NCBI GenBank assembly: GCA_944381085.1
Contig: CALWJX010000013.1
Coordinates: 1 to 51,823 of the forward strand
Length of the DNA stretch: 51,823 bases
Direction: 5' to 3'
Origin: an uncultured Clostridia bacterium
GTDB lineage: Bacteria; Bacillota; Clostridia; Oscillospirales; CAG-272
How positions within the stretch are numbered: the stretch's first letter is position 1; each line of letters starts with the position of its first letter. Shown in pieces: positions 9,275 through 18,938 of this stretch. A program made the position numbers and the translations under genes. The notes under the pieces were generated by a model that was not told where the DNA came from, did no database searches, and saw only the letters and a program-made list of their open reading frames with translations.

Positions 9275-9343
9275 ATATTATGAGATGATGTATGTAAACT
9301 ATATTGCAGTAAAATATTTTTCATAATTGAAAGGTGAATTTAA

Positions 9344-10039
9344 ATGTCCCGTTATGAATTTGTGCTTTTTGACGCCGACGATACGCTTTTGGACTTCAAG
9401 CGCTCGGAACATGAAGCCGTATGCGACGTCATGCGTTTTTTCGGATTGCCGGTATCCGACGAAATTGCGGAGAAATATTCGCAGATAAACGATATGCATT
9501 GGAAAATGCTTGAAAAGGGAGAAATAGAGAAAAAAAGACTGTATTATTCAAGGTGGGAGAAATTCTGTGAATTTTACGGATATTCCTGCGACCCGGCAAA
9601 AGTCGCAAAAAAATACGAGGAGTGTCTGTCAAATAAATCATATCTTATGGAAGGCGCCCTTGATTTGTGTCAAAAGCTTTACGGAAAATGTAAAATGTAT
9701 CTGGTGACAAACGGAAACAAAAGGGTGCAGGAGGGCAGGTTCAATCCCAGCGCTCTGCATACATACTTTGAAGGCATTTTTATTTCGGAGGATATAGGAT
9801 ATGAAAAGCCGAGAGCGGAATTTTTTGACCGCGTTTTTTCCCGTATTCCCGGATTTATTCATGAGCGGACAATAATCGTGGGAGATTCTCTTACTTCGGA
9901 TATCGCGGGAGGAATCAACGCGGGCATTGACACCTGTTGGTACAATCCCAAAAGCAAGCCGACTCCGGAGAACATGGAAATAACTTATATTAAAAACAAT
10001 CTTTCGGAAATCGAGGACGTTGTTCTATGGGGAAAATGA
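9344..10039 (+). CDS. yjjG: HAD phosphatase, YjjG family nucleotidase
   Basis: Haloacid-dehalogenase-fold phosphatase of 231 residues. The catalytic motif I is FDADDTLLDF with the nucleophile Asp10 and acid/base Asp12. Motif II is LVTNGN, the lysine motif is in YEKPRAEFFDRVF, and motif III is IVGDSLTSDIAGG. The long helical cap and the DMHWKMLEKGEI region fit the YjjG/YfnB group, which removes phosphate from non-canonical pyrimidine nucleotides; the substrate here is inferred. A GAAAGGTG ribosome binding site precedes the ATG. Its last 13 bases overlap murB. Confidence 0.88.
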   Translation: MSRYEFVLFDADDTLLDFKRSEHEAVCDVMRFFGLPVSDEIAEKYSQINDMHWKMLEKGEIEKKRLYYSRWEKFCEFYGYSCDPAKVAKKYEECLSNKSYLMEGALDLCQKLYGKCKMYLVTNGNKRVQEGRFNPSALHTYFEGIFISEDIGYEKPRAEFFDRVFSRIPGFIHERTIIVGDSLTSDIAGGINAGIDTCWYNPKSKPTPENMEITYIKNNLSEIEDVVLWGK

Positions 10040-10941
10040 TTATTTCTGATGATATAGAGGTCAGGCAAAATGAAGACCTTTCAAGATATTCTACTTTTAA
10101 GGTGGGAGGCAGGGCCGACTTTGCCGCATTTCCCAAAAATGCCGAGGAATTTAAAAGCATACTTTTTTCACTGAAAGAGAACGGACAGAGATATACCGTG
10201 ATCGGGAACGGAAGCAATGTGCTGTTTGACGACGACGGCTACAGAGGTACGGTTATATTTACAAAGTATATGAATAATACCGAATATATTCATATGAATG
10301 ATAAAATTCGGGTCAGGGCGGAGTGCGGAAAGTCTATAACCGAGCTTGCGTTTGAAGCCGGCAAAAAGCATTTGCTTACCGGAATGGAATTCGCGTATGG
10401 AATACCGGGAAGCGTCGGAGGCGCATTGTTCATGAACGCGGGCGCCTACGGAAAACAAATTTCCGATATTGTTGTGTGCACCGAGTGCTATGATACCGCG
10501 TCGGAAAAACAAATGACTATATCCGCGCCCGAGCATCATTTTTCATACAGAAAAAGTGCTTTTTCGGAAAATAAAAATCTTATAGTGCTTTCTTCGGTTT
10601 TTGAACTGAGAGAGGGAGAGGGCGGAGAAATATTTGATTTAATGAATAAATATATGAAAAACCGAAAAGAAAAGCAGCCTCTTGATTTTCCGAGCGCCGG
10701 AAGCGTATTCAAACGTCCCGCCGACGGAGTTTACGCCGGCAAACTTATCGAGGACGCCGGACTGAAAGGGCTCAGGGTGGGCGACGCCGAGGTTTCGGAA
10801 AAACACGCGGGTTTTATCGTCAACCGCGCAAACGCTTCGTCAAAAGATATACTGGAACTTATAGAAATGGTTAAAGACAAGGTATACGGGAGTTCCGGCG
10901 TCAGGCTTGAATGCGAAGTAATTTATATCCCGTCAGAATGA
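10027..10941 (+). CDS. murB: UDP-N-acetylenolpyruvoylglucosamine reductase
   Basis: FAD-dependent reductase that makes UDP-MurNAc for peptidoglycan. The 304 residues show the FAD-binding motifs STFKVGGRAD (22-31) and VIGNGSNVLFDD (58-69), the flavin contact block GIPGSVGGALFMNAGAYG, and the catalytic serine in FPSAGSVFKRP. The C-terminal domain has EKHAGFIVN. It is the short type II form typical of Gram-positives. It overlaps the phosphatase gene by 13 bases. It is followed directly by whiA, although rapZ and yvcK usually lie between murB and whiA in Firmicutes. Confidence 0.95.
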   Translation: MGKMIISDDIEVRQNEDLSRYSTFKVGGRADFAAFPKNAEEFKSILFSLKENGQRYTVIGNGSNVLFDDDGYRGTVIFTKYMNNTEYIHMNDKIRVRAECGKSITELAFEAGKKHLLTGMEFAYGIPGSVGGALFMNAGAYGKQISDIVVCTECYDTASEKQMTISAPEHHFSYRKSAFSENKNLIVLSSVFELREGEGGEIFDLMNKYMKNRKEKQPLDFPSAGSVFKRPADGVYAGKLIEDAGLKGLRVGDAEVSEKHAGFIVNRANASSKDILELIEMVKDKVYGSSGVRLECEVIYIPSE

Positions 10942-10974
10942 GAGGGATGCCTTAAAGCGGCATGGGAGATTAAT

Positions 10975-11880
10975 ATGTCTTTTTCCAACGAGGTAAAAAA
11001 TGAGCTCTGCTCTGTAGCTATAAAGAAAAACTGTTGTAAAAAAGCCTTTGTTTTAGGCGCGCTCATGTCCGCCGATATCTCTGAAAATAAAGTAATTCTC
11101 AGCGTAAACAACGAAAGTCATTTAAAAAATCTGTCGGAGCTTATAAAGCAGGTATACCGTACCGATGTCGCCTTGCGTCATATTAAAAAAGGCTTTTGCG
11201 TAAATACCGAGCTTTCTTTTTCATCTACGTCGGCGTTTGATTTTGTCACTCGCTGCAGGGATTTTGACGATACGTCGGAAAATTACAATACGTTGAAAAA
11301 GAATCTGAAGTGTCTGAGCTGTGCCGGGGTTTTTCTCAGAGGGGCGGTGTGCACCTCTTCAAGTATCAGCGACCCGAAAAAATCTTACGGTTTTGAGATA
11401 TATACTCATGACGCCGGCAGGGCTGCGTTTTTGAAAAGAATCATGAATGAATCGGATATCGATCCCGGTATCGTGCGGAGAAAAAGCGGCTACGGATTGT
11501 ATTTGAAGAGCGGAAGCGCGATTGAAGATATACTTACGGTGTGCGGAGCCGTGCAAACGGTGTTCGCGTTTTACAACTCGCAAATAGAACGAGACATCAG
11601 AAACAATGAGAACCGGGCGACCAACTGTGTGGCGAAAAACATTTCAAAATCCGTCAACGCTTCGGCAAGACAGCAGCTTGCCATTCAAAGACTTATATCC
11701 GGCGGTCTTTTTTCAGAAATGCCCGAAGAACTCAGAGTTACCGCGACGCTCAGATGTGAAAATCCGGAAATGTCGCTCTCCGAGCTTGCCGCGCTTCATT
11801 CGCCGCCGATATCAAAATCAGGGCTTAATCACAGACTTGAGAGAATAATAAAGGAAGCCGAAAAATCCGGACTCATTTAA
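10975..11880 (+). CDS. whiA: DNA-binding protein WhiA
   Basis: WhiA combines a LAGLIDADG-endonuclease-like N-terminal fold, without nuclease activity, with a C-terminal helix-turn-helix. It affects division and chromosome segregation in Firmicutes and sporulation in actinobacteria. Visible signatures are the start SFSNEVKNELC, the middle block FLRGAVCTSSSISDPKKSYGFEI, and the C-terminal NCVAKNISKSVNAS...LAIQRL followed by PPISKSGLNHRLERI, which is the DNA-binding helix pair. It is 301 residues, slightly short. GGGAGA lies 6 bases before ATG. dnaE follows after 68 bases. Confidence 0.95.
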   Translation: MSFSNEVKNELCSVAIKKNCCKKAFVLGALMSADISENKVILSVNNESHLKNLSELIKQVYRTDVALRHIKKGFCVNTELSFSSTSAFDFVTRCRDFDDTSENYNTLKKNLKCLSCAGVFLRGAVCTSSSISDPKKSYGFEIYTHDAGRAAFLKRIMNESDIDPGIVRRKSGYGLYLKSGSAIEDILTVCGAVQTVFAFYNSQIERDIRNNENRATNCVAKNISKSVNASARQQLAIQRLISGGLFSEMPEELRVTATLRCENPEMSLSELAALHSPPISKSGLNHRLERIIKEAEKSGLI

Positions 11881-11886
11881 AAATCT

Positions 11887-11916
11887 ATGTTTCTTATTGA
11901 GTATATAAAGAAACAT
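11887..11916 (+). other. Hairpin between whiA and dnaE
   Basis: ATGTTTCTT (11887-11895) pairs with AAGAAACAT (11908-11916), a 9-bp stem with a 12-base loop and no T tract. It may stabilise or process the whiA-dnaE message; function is inferred only. Confidence 0.4.
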
Positions 11917-11948
11917 GAAAGATAATTGTTTATGTTAATGGAGTTTAT

Positions 11949-14900
11949 ATGGGAGAATTCGTTCATCTTCATCTTCATACCGAATACAGTCTGCTCGACG
12001 GCGCCTGCCGCATTTCGGAAATTCCGGGCAGGGTAAAAGAATGCGGACAGGACGCCGTCGCCATTACCGACCACGGAAACATGTACGGGGCGGTTGCCTT
12101 TTACAAGGCGTGTAAGAGTGAGGGAGTCAAACCGATAATCGGATGTGAAGTTTATGTGGCGCCCTCCTCACGCTTTGAAAAGAGCAACGCGGAAAAAAGC
12201 CCGTATCATCTTGTTCTTTTATGTAAAAGCAAAACGGGATACCGGAACTTAATATATCTTGTTTCCAAAGGGTATACGGAAGGATTTTATTCAAAGCCGA
12301 GAATAGATGAAGACCTTTTGTTTTCACACGCCGAGGGGCTTGTATGCCTGTCGGCATGTCTGTCCGGGAAAATTCCGAGGCTTATCTCGGGCGGAAACTA
12401 TTCCGATGCCAAGGAAACCGCGCTGAAATACGCCGAAGTGTTCGGCAAGGAGAATTTTTATATAGAAATCCAAGATCACGGAACCGAAGAAACACAGGCT
12501 GTCATACCGGGACTTGTAAGTCTTGCGGAAGAGTGCGGCATAGGGCTTGTCGCCACCAACGACTGTCATTATCTCAGAAAAGAGGATGCTCAGGTACAGG
12601 ACATATTGATGTGTATTCAGACAAACTCTACGGTAAGCGACGACAAGAGAATGAAATTTGACACCGATGACTATTATCTTAAGAACACGGAAGAAATGCA
12701 AGGTCTGTTCGGAAAATATGCGAGCGCCGTTGAAAATACCGTTAAAATCGCCGACATGTGTCGGTTTGATTTTGATTTCGATACAGTCTATCTTCCGAAA
12801 TTCCCGTGTCCCGACAATAAGGCGGCGGAGAATTATCTGCGCGAGATGACTTATCTCGGGTTGGAAAAGAAAACGGAATCAGGACACCTGCGCTTTGATT
12901 GTGATAAATACGGCAAAGAGGTATATACCGACAGAATTGAATATGAGCTTTCGGTCATAAATAAAATGGGATTTGCCGACTATTTTCTGATTGTTCAGGA
13001 CTATGTGGGATTTGCCAAAGGAGCGGGGATACCGGTAGGTCCCGGCAGAGGCTCCGGCGCGGGCAGTATCGTTGCGTATCTGTTGGGAATAACCGATATT
13101 GACCCGATAAAATTTGACCTGCTGTTTGAACGCTTTCTTAATCCCGAACGGGTCAGTATGCCGGATATAGATATAGATTTCTGTTACAACAGAAGAGACG
13201 AGGTGTTTGAGTATGTCGCCCGGAAATACGGGAAAGAGCATGTGTCTCAAATCGTCACTTTCGGAACGCTTGCGGCAAAGGCGGCTATTAGGGACTGCGG
13301 AAGAACAATGGGACTGCCTTACGGCGAAATAGACAGGGTGGCAAAGGCGGTACCGAGGGAGTTGGGAATTACTCTGTCCGACGCCATGAAATCTCCCGAA
13401 TTTAGAAACCAATATGAAAGCTCTGAAAAAATCCGGGAGCTTATCGATACGGCAATTAAGCTTGAGGGAATGCCGAGAAACATATCGGTTCATGCCGCGG
13501 GCGTGGTAATTACCGACAGACCGGTATATGAATATGTTCCGCTTGCGGTAAGCAACTCAACCGTTGTCACACAGTTTGACATGGATACCGTGGCAAAGCT
13601 CGGACTTTTGAAATTCGATTTTCTGGCTCTCCGTTATCTTACCATTATCAATGACGCCCAGACCCAGATAAAAGAAAAACATCCGGATTTTGACATCGAA
13701 AAGATTTCGCTTGACGACAAAGCAACATACGAGCTTATATCCAAAGGAAACACGGCGGGAGTTTTTCAGCTTGAATCCAACGGGATAAGACAGATGCTGC
13801 AGAATCTCCGTCCGGAAAACATCGACGATATACTTGCCGCCATAGCGCTGTACCGTCCGGGACCGATGGATTCGATTCCGAAGTTTATTGAGTGCCGACA
13901 TGACCCGTCCAAAGTAACTTACTTTATACCCGAGCTTGAGCCTATATTGAAGCAAACCTACGGCTGTACCGTATATCAGGAGCAGGTGATGAGCATTTTC
14001 AGAAATATTGCCGGATATACTTACGGACACGCCGATATTGTCAGAAGAGCGATGTCAAAGAAAAAAGCCGACGTGCTTGAAGCGGAAAGGGAAGCGTTTA
14101 TAGAGGGAGCGAAGCAGAACGGCGTCGACGCAGGCAAAGCCGAAAAGCTGTTTGACGATATGTCAAGCTTCGCGAATTACGCGTTCAATAAGTCTCATGC
14201 CGCCGCATACGCGCTTGTCGCGTATCGGAGCGCGTATCTGAAGACACATTACACCGCCGAATACATGGCGGCGCTTCTTACAAGCGTGCTCGAAAGTCAG
14301 TCGAAAGTGGCGGAGTATATCGCCGAGTGCGCAAAATTCGGTATCTCAGTATTGCCTCCCGATATAAACGGAAGTCGCATTTATTTCAGTACCGATTCGG
14401 ACAACAACATAAGGTACGGATTGTTGGCGTTGAAAAATGTGGGAAAGCAATTTATAGAGCTGATAGTCAGCGAAAGAGCGTCAAACGGTAAATTCGAGTC
14501 TTTTTACGGTTTTGTCGAAAGAATGAGCGCAATTACCGACATTAACAAGCGACAGGTTGAGGCGCTTATAAAATGCGGGGCTTTTGACAACTTAAAGATT
14601 TCACGGTCTAAACTTCTTGCCGCGTATGAAGATATTGTTGACCGTATTCAAAGCAAGAACCGCAACAATCCGGCAGGGCAGATAGATATGTTTTCGTCCG
14701 GAGAGCTGAAAGCTCCTGAATATGAGTATCCCGACGTCAGAGAGTTAACGACCAAAGAAAAGCTTATGCTTGAAAAAGAGTCTTCCGGAATGTATTTTTC
14801 GGGGCACATGCTTGACAATTACTCCGAATATCTCAAAACACTTGACTCCGTGCCTATTTGCGATTTTGCGCCGGACGATGAAACAGATGAAATTCGGTTC

Positions 14901-15605
14901 CGCGACAGAGAAAAAGTAAAAATTGCCGGCATCATCAATTCGGTTTCTCAGAAATCCACAAAAAATGATGAAAGAATGGCGTTTTTTTCGCTTGAGGACA
15001 AGCTTGGGGAAATAGAATGTATCGTTTTTCCGAAAGCATACAACAATTTATATCACGAAATATATACCGACGCGGCGGTCTGCGTGGACGGGACTGTCTC
15101 GCTCAGAGAAGATGAACCCGCAAAGATAATTGTAAACAATATCACGCCTTTAATTGAAAATTCCAAATTCAGCGCCGCGGATACTGCCGGAACGGGCGAC
15201 TTACTTGAAGCACAGGACGTTGAAAACAAAATTATTCCTACAAAGTACTCGGCTTATCTTTCGGTTTACACATCTTCCGGAATATCCGAAAATCAATCGC
15301 AAAATCCTGTTGAAAGCTATACTCAGACTTACAAAGCGGAAAAACCGGGCTCTGAATACGCACAACATTCACAAAGCGTTGAATCCTATACAAAAATTTA
15401 TATACGCGTCCCGGACATGGAATGTGAAAAATTCCTGAAAGCAAAAAATATCGTTGACATTTTCAATGAGGGAAGCATGTTTGTATTTTTCTACGACAGC
15501 AGTAACGCGAAATACTCAAGGTATATTGAGAGGATGTATTACTCAGAGTATGCGGTTAATGAACTGAAAGCACTGCTTGGCAATGACAACGTAATCCTGA
15601 AATAA
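11949..15605 (+). CDS. dnaE: DNA polymerase III subunit alpha
   Basis: Replicative polymerase of the DnaE type, 1218 residues. The N-terminal PHP domain begins FVHLHLHTEYSLLDG. The polymerase core has GPGRGSGAGSIVAYLLG near residue 360 and two catalytic aspartates in PDIDIDF near 404-410; the third is in LKFDFLALRYLTII near 556. An OB fold lies near 995-1045 (KVKIAGIINSVSQK). The C-terminal domain ends ELKALLGNDNVILK. A low-complexity linker at about 1075-1160 contains a short repeat (VESYTQTY, VESYTKIY). There is no exonuclease insertion, so it is not PolC. GGAG precedes the ATG. It ends at a convergent terminator. Confidence 0.97.
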   Translation: MGEFVHLHLHTEYSLLDGACRISEIPGRVKECGQDAVAITDHGNMYGAVAFYKACKSEGVKPIIGCEVYVAPSSRFEKSNAEKSPYHLVLLCKSKTGYRNLIYLVSKGYTEGFYSKPRIDEDLLFSHAEGLVCLSACLSGKIPRLISGGNYSDAKETALKYAEVFGKENFYIEIQDHGTEETQAVIPGLVSLAEECGIGLVATNDCHYLRKEDAQVQDILMCIQTNSTVSDDKRMKFDTDDYYLKNTEEMQGLFGKYASAVENTVKIADMCRFDFDFDTVYLPKFPCPDNKAAENYLREMTYLGLEKKTESGHLRFDCDKYGKEVYTDRIEYELSVINKMGFADYFLIVQDYVGFAKGAGIPVGPGRGSGAGSIVAYLLGITDIDPIKFDLLFERFLNPERVSMPDIDIDFCYNRRDEVFEYVARKYGKEHVSQIVTFGTLAAKAAIRDCGRTMGLPYGEIDRVAKAVPRELGITLSDAMKSPEFRNQYESSEKIRELIDTAIKLEGMPRNISVHAAGVVITDRPVYEYVPLAVSNSTVVTQFDMDTVAKLGLLKFDFLALRYLTIINDAQTQIKEKHPDFDIEKISLDDKATYELISKGNTAGVFQLESNGIRQMLQNLRPENIDDILAAIALYRPGPMDSIPKFIECRHDPSKVTYFIPELEPILKQTYGCTVYQEQVMSIFRNIAGYTYGHADIVRRAMSKKKADVLEAEREAFIEGAKQNGVDAGKAEKLFDDMSSFANYAFNKSHAAAYALVAYRSAYLKTHYTAEYMAALLTSVLESQSKVAEYIAECAKFGISVLPPDINGSRIYFSTDSDNNIRYGLLALKNVGKQFIELIVSERASNGKFESFYGFVERMSAITDINKRQVEALIKCGAFDNLKISRSKLLAAYEDIVDRIQSKNRNNPAGQIDMFSSGELKAPEYEYPDVRELTTKEKLMLEKESSGMYFSGHMLDNYSEYLKTLDSVPICDFAPDDETDEIRFRDREKVKIAGIINSVSQKSTKNDERMAFFSLEDKLGEIECIVFPKAYNNLYHEIYTDAAVCVDGTVSLREDEPAKIIVNNITPLIENSKFSAADTAGTGDLLEAQDVENKIIPTKYSAYLSVYTSSGISENQSQNPVESYTQTYKAEKPGSEYAQHSQSVESYTKIYIRVPDMECEKFLKAKNIVDIFNEGSMFVFFYDSSNAKYSRYIERMYYSEYAVNELKALLGNDNVILK

Positions 15606-15653
15606 TACCTAAATAAATGAGTCAATTTTCCGATTCTTATGACAAATCAATTG

Positions 15654-15685
15654 CCACCCGATGTCTTTAAGGACAGCGGGTGGCG
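15654..15685. terminator. Bidirectional terminator between dnaE and pgcA
   Basis: GCCACCCG (15654-15661) pairs with CGGGTGGC (15678-15685), and an inner stem TGTC/GACA extends it, with a TTTAAG loop. It lies between two convergent genes. T tracts are poor on both sides, so efficiency is uncertain. Confidence 0.65.
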
Positions 15686-15714
15686 TTTATCAAGTTCGCT
15701 ATATTTCGGGAAAT

Positions 15715-17430
15715 TCAGACGTTAAGTGATTTTTTGTATCCCGATATTTTACGCTCGGTATCCGCATTATCGGAACCGCTTACAAGAAAATAATATTTTA
15801 TTTTCGGTTCGGTTCCCGAAGGTCTGACAAGGATAACGTCGCCGTTCTCAAGCTTGAAAGACAGCACGTTTGACTTAGGTAGCCCGGTCGAATATTTTCT
15901 GCCTGTTTCCAGTTCCGTAAATTCACCCGCCTTATAATCTCCGAATACCGTAACTTTCGCGTCTCCCAAGACTGCGGGAATGCTGTTTCTGAGTGAGTCT
16001 ATTATGCCCGCGATTTTCGCGGGACCGTCGAGCCCTTCCATATATATTTCAATGTTTGACTCTGAACAGTAACCGTATTTTTCGTAAAGCGAGTCAAGCG
16101 CGTCGATTAGAGTCATGTTTTTCAGCTTGTAATAGGCGGTCATTTCGCATATCAGCATAGAAGCTACAACCGCGTCCTTGTCTCTCGCGTAGGTGCCTTT
16201 GAGATATCCGTAGCTTTCCTCAAAGCCGAAAAGGAAAGTGCCCCTTCCTTCTTCCTCATGCTTTTTTATGACCTCGCCGATAAACTTAAAACCGGTCAGC
16301 ACGTTGTAAAGTCTGATTCCGTGAGCCTCGCATATCTTTGATACAAGTTCGGTAGATACAATGGTTTTTATGGCATACGGCTCGGTAGGCATAGTGCCGG
16401 TTTCTTCATATGCCGTTATTATATAATCAAGTAAAAGCGCGCCCATCTGGTTTCCGGTTATGGTTTTGAATGTCGAATCCTTACATCTTGCCATCACTCC
16501 GACTCTGTCGGCGTCCGGGTCGGTGGCGATTACAAGGTCGCTGCCCACGCTGTCAGCAAGCTTTATTCCGAGGGTAAAGACTTCTTCATACTCCGGATTT
16601 GGCTTTTTAACGGTAGGGAAATTTCCGTCGATTTTAAATTGCTCCTCAACACGATACAGATGCTTCAGCCCCGTCATTTCAAGAATTTCGGGGACAAGCT
16701 TATATCCCGCGCCGTGCAGAGGCGTATAAACAATCTTCAGATTATCCGCGGCATTTCTCACCGCGTCGGGATTTACGGTCTGTTTAAACACCTCGCGAAG
16801 GTACGCCTTGTCAATCTCCTCACCGATTATTTTTATTTTCCCCTGTTTTACCGCGGAGTCAAAATCGGTTCTTCTGACGTCTTCAAATATATCGGTATTT
16901 TCGATCTCACGGGATACGATCTCGGCGTGCTCCGGCGGCAGCTGAGCTCCGTCCTCCCAATATGCCTTATAGCCGTTGTATTCTTTGGGATTGTGAGAGG
17001 CCGTGATATTTATTCCGGCAACGCACTTCAAGTATCTCAGGGCAAAGGAAAGCTCCGGTGTGGGGCGCAGGTTGTCAAAAATATATACTTTGATGTCGGA
17101 GGCAGCCAATACTTCAGCGGCAACTTTGGCAAACAGCTCGGAATTATTGCGGCAGTCATACGCTATGGCAACTCCGTCATTGTTTCTTCCTGATTTGGAA
17201 ATCAGAGCCGCAAAACCCTGTGTTGCCTGAGCTACGGTATATATGTTCATCGCGTTTGTACCGAGTTTCATAGTCCCTCTGAGTCCGGCGGTACCGAATG
17301 AAAGATTGGAAATAAAGCGTGACTTTATCTCATTGTCATCGTTTTTTATCGCTTCAAGTTCCGCCTTTTCCTCAGTTGTCAATTTGGAAGAATTCAGCCA
17401 CCGCTGATAATTTTCGAGATACTTTTCCAT
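15715..17430 (-). CDS. pgcA: Phosphoglucomutase, alpha-D-phosphohexomutase family
   Basis: Interconverts glucose 1-phosphate and glucose 6-phosphate (or a related hexose phosphate). It has 571 residues, the length of the PgcA/YhxB branch. The N-terminal FGTAGLRG is at 45-52. The phosphoserine loop is TASHNPKEYNGYK with Ser145. Metal ligands are in DPDADRVG, the sugar-specificity loop is FGFEESYGYL, and the C-terminal phosphate-binding loop is VRPSGTEPKIKYY. GAGAGG lies about 11 bases before ATG. It is convergent with dnaE. Confidence 0.95.
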   Translation of the reverse strand: MEKYLENYQRWLNSSKLTTEEKAELEAIKNDDNEIKSRFISNLSFGTAGLRGTMKLGTNAMNIYTVAQATQGFAALISKSGRNNDGVAIAYDCRNNSELFAKVAAEVLAASDIKVYIFDNLRPTPELSFALRYLKCVAGINITASHNPKEYNGYKAYWEDGAQLPPEHAEIVSREIENTDIFEDVRRTDFDSAVKQGKIKIIGEEIDKAYLREVFKQTVNPDAVRNAADNLKIVYTPLHGAGYKLVPEILEMTGLKHLYRVEEQFKIDGNFPTVKKPNPEYEEVFTLGIKLADSVGSDLVIATDPDADRVGVMARCKDSTFKTITGNQMGALLLDYIITAYEETGTMPTEPYAIKTIVSTELVSKICEAHGIRLYNVLTGFKFIGEVIKKHEEEGRGTFLFGFEESYGYLKGTYARDKDAVVASMLICEMTAYYKLKNMTLIDALDSLYEKYGYCSESNIEIYMEGLDGPAKIAGIIDSLRNSIPAVLGDAKVTVFGDYKAGEFTELETGRKYSTGLPKSNVLSFKLENGDVILVRPSGTEPKIKYYFLVSGSDNADTERKISGYKKSLNV

Positions 17431-17507
17431 TTTTTATTTAACCTCTCTTAAAACCTTAATGTATAACGCATTTTTAACTTCCATGCCGTTGCAGACGGCA
17501 CAAACAG

Positions 17508-17580
17508 TATAACAAAATTAAGATGTCCTCCGCTTCAAAATAAGGTGGGCGCCATCTAATTTTTTCGTGTGAGATACGCG
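17508..17580 (-). repeat. Dispersed intergenic repeat, copy D (minus orientation)
   Basis: Reading the minus strand, this region shares AAAAAT, GGCGCCCACC, then GGAGGACATCTTAATTTTGTTATA-type sequence with copies on the plus strand at 24986 and 49878. The 3' end ATTTTGTTATA is nearly identical to copy C. It fills most of the 187-base gap between the TSCPD gene and pgcA. Confidence 0.6.
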
Positions 17581-17617
17581 CTGCCACTGAAAAAATTCAC
17601 GCTGTTCTCATACAAAG

Positions 17618-17881
17618 TCAGCTTTCTTTTTCTGCCTGATACTGCTTAAGCGCCTTTGAAAGCTGATCGGGACATGATGTGGAGCGAAAACCGCACTTTA
17701 TACCTTCGAGGCGTTCGATTACCTCGTTTACCTTCATGCCCTTTATCAACGAACATACTCCCTGGGTATTGCCGCTGCACCCGCCGGTAAAGCTTGCGTC
17801 AGTTATGATATCATCTTCAATCGTTATGTCTATTTTTCTTGAACAGACACCGTGCGGGGTATAGGTTATATGCTTCACCAT
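17618..17881 (-). CDS. TIGR03905 family TSCPD protein
   Basis: Small protein of 87 residues with the motif Thr-Ser-Cys-Pro-Asp at 68-72 that names the family. Cysteines at 13, 35, 43, 63 and 70 could bind iron or zinc. The same domain ends B12-dependent ribonucleotide reductases, and free-standing TIGR03905 proteins are common in Clostridia; their role is unknown. AAAGGA lies 9 bases before ATG. It follows the prephenate-dehydratase-like gene in the same direction. Confidence 0.9.
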   Translation of the reverse strand: MVKHITYTPHGVCSRKIDITIEDDIITDASFTGGCSGNTQGVCSLIKGMKVNEVIERLEGIKCGFRSTSCPDQLSKALKQYQAEKES

Positions 17882-17947
17882 CTTTAAATAATCCTTTCGT
17901 TATTAATCATATGAAATTGTACCGAAATTATACCGGTATTGCAAAAT

Positions 17948-18928
17948 TCAGATCTGTCTATATATTCCTATAGTGTAAAAATCGGGACAGTCGATAGACA
18001 AAAATGTCATGAAGGTCAGAAAATCTGAGCCGTCAATTCCGAAAACAGGGCATATAAGCGGAGATTTTTGAGATTTTTCGGATATGAAATTCAGAGTATC
18101 TATCCGCCTCAGCTGCATGGAACAATAGTCCGCGGCACATAAAATATCGGTTATTGTGGGGTATTCGTCGCACTCCACGGCAAATTCAAAAAATTTTGCT
18201 TTTGATTTGGATTTGATAACCGCTTCTTTAGACGTTTCTCTGCGCAATTTTTTGCCCAAAAGGGCATATCTTGTGTATTTTTTATTTTCTGAATGACTAA
18301 GATCATACACCGCTGTTATTTTAAAACCGTATTTCAGAATAATTTCGTAAAAGGCTGTAAGTTTTCCGTCTGATGAAGTCTCTATCGGCAGGATACAGTA
18401 TTCGCAGTTTTCGTTATATACACTTTCACACACATCGGTTACACTCTCAAAGTAGGCTGCGCGCGGAGAGGAAAACAAAGCTGAAAACTGCATATAAACA
18501 TTGTCGTTATAAGAATTTTTCAGATACGCAATCCTCTCCGACGCGGCGTTTGAAATTTCATTGGATTCACCAAAAAGCAAGTCCGTAGCGAGTCTTTTGT
18601 CTGTGAACAACCGTTTGGCAATATTTTCGCAGATTATCATTCTTTCCGTAAATGAAAGTCTGGAATATACCGCACTCGCGCCGCTCCTGTTTTCTTCAAT
18701 TATATTCTCCGAATTGTCATAGCTGTCGGACTTCAGAGAAAGTATAATGCTTTTTATAATATCCGGGTCTCCTCCGTCGTTGATGACAGAGTTGGACAAT
18801 TCGACAAGATGCGCAAGGCGCTTTTCAACTATCCTGTCAAGCTCGTCTTCCGTCTCTTTAAGATTGCGCAGAACCAAATCCGTATCCCTGCCGTCCAGCT
18901 CGGGAATATCTGAATATATAAGTCCCAT
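17948..18928 (-). CDS. Divergent prephenate-dehydratase-like protein
   Basis: No firm function. The 326 residues resemble a chorismate mutase/prephenate dehydratase outline. A helical start (LRNLKETEDELDRIVEKRLAHL) looks like the mutase domain. A middle block (FESVTDVCESVYNENCEYCILPIE, then TSSDGKLTAFYEIILKYGFKI) matches the dehydratase pattern DVFEAV..GEADYGVLPIENS..G. A tail with SMQLRRID and IGIYRQ is ACT-like. The dehydratase catalytic Thr-Arg-Phe is not seen, and ENS is replaced by ETS, so it may sense rather than catalyse. It starts 10 bases after htpG with a weak ribosome binding site, which suggests coupling. Confidence 0.5.
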   Translation of the reverse strand: MGLIYSDIPELDGRDTDLVLRNLKETEDELDRIVEKRLAHLVELSNSVINDGGDPDIIKSIILSLKSDSYDNSENIIEENRSGASAVYSRLSFTERMIICENIAKRLFTDKRLATDLLFGESNEISNAASERIAYLKNSYNDNVYMQFSALFSSPRAAYFESVTDVCESVYNENCEYCILPIETSSDGKLTAFYEIILKYGFKITAVYDLSHSENKKYTRYALLGKKLRRETSKEAVIKSKSKAKFFEFAVECDEYPTITDILCAADYCSMQLRRIDTLNFISEKSQKSPLICPVFGIDGSDFLTFMTFLSIDCPDFYTIGIYRQI

Positions 18929-18938
18929 ATCAGGTCAG

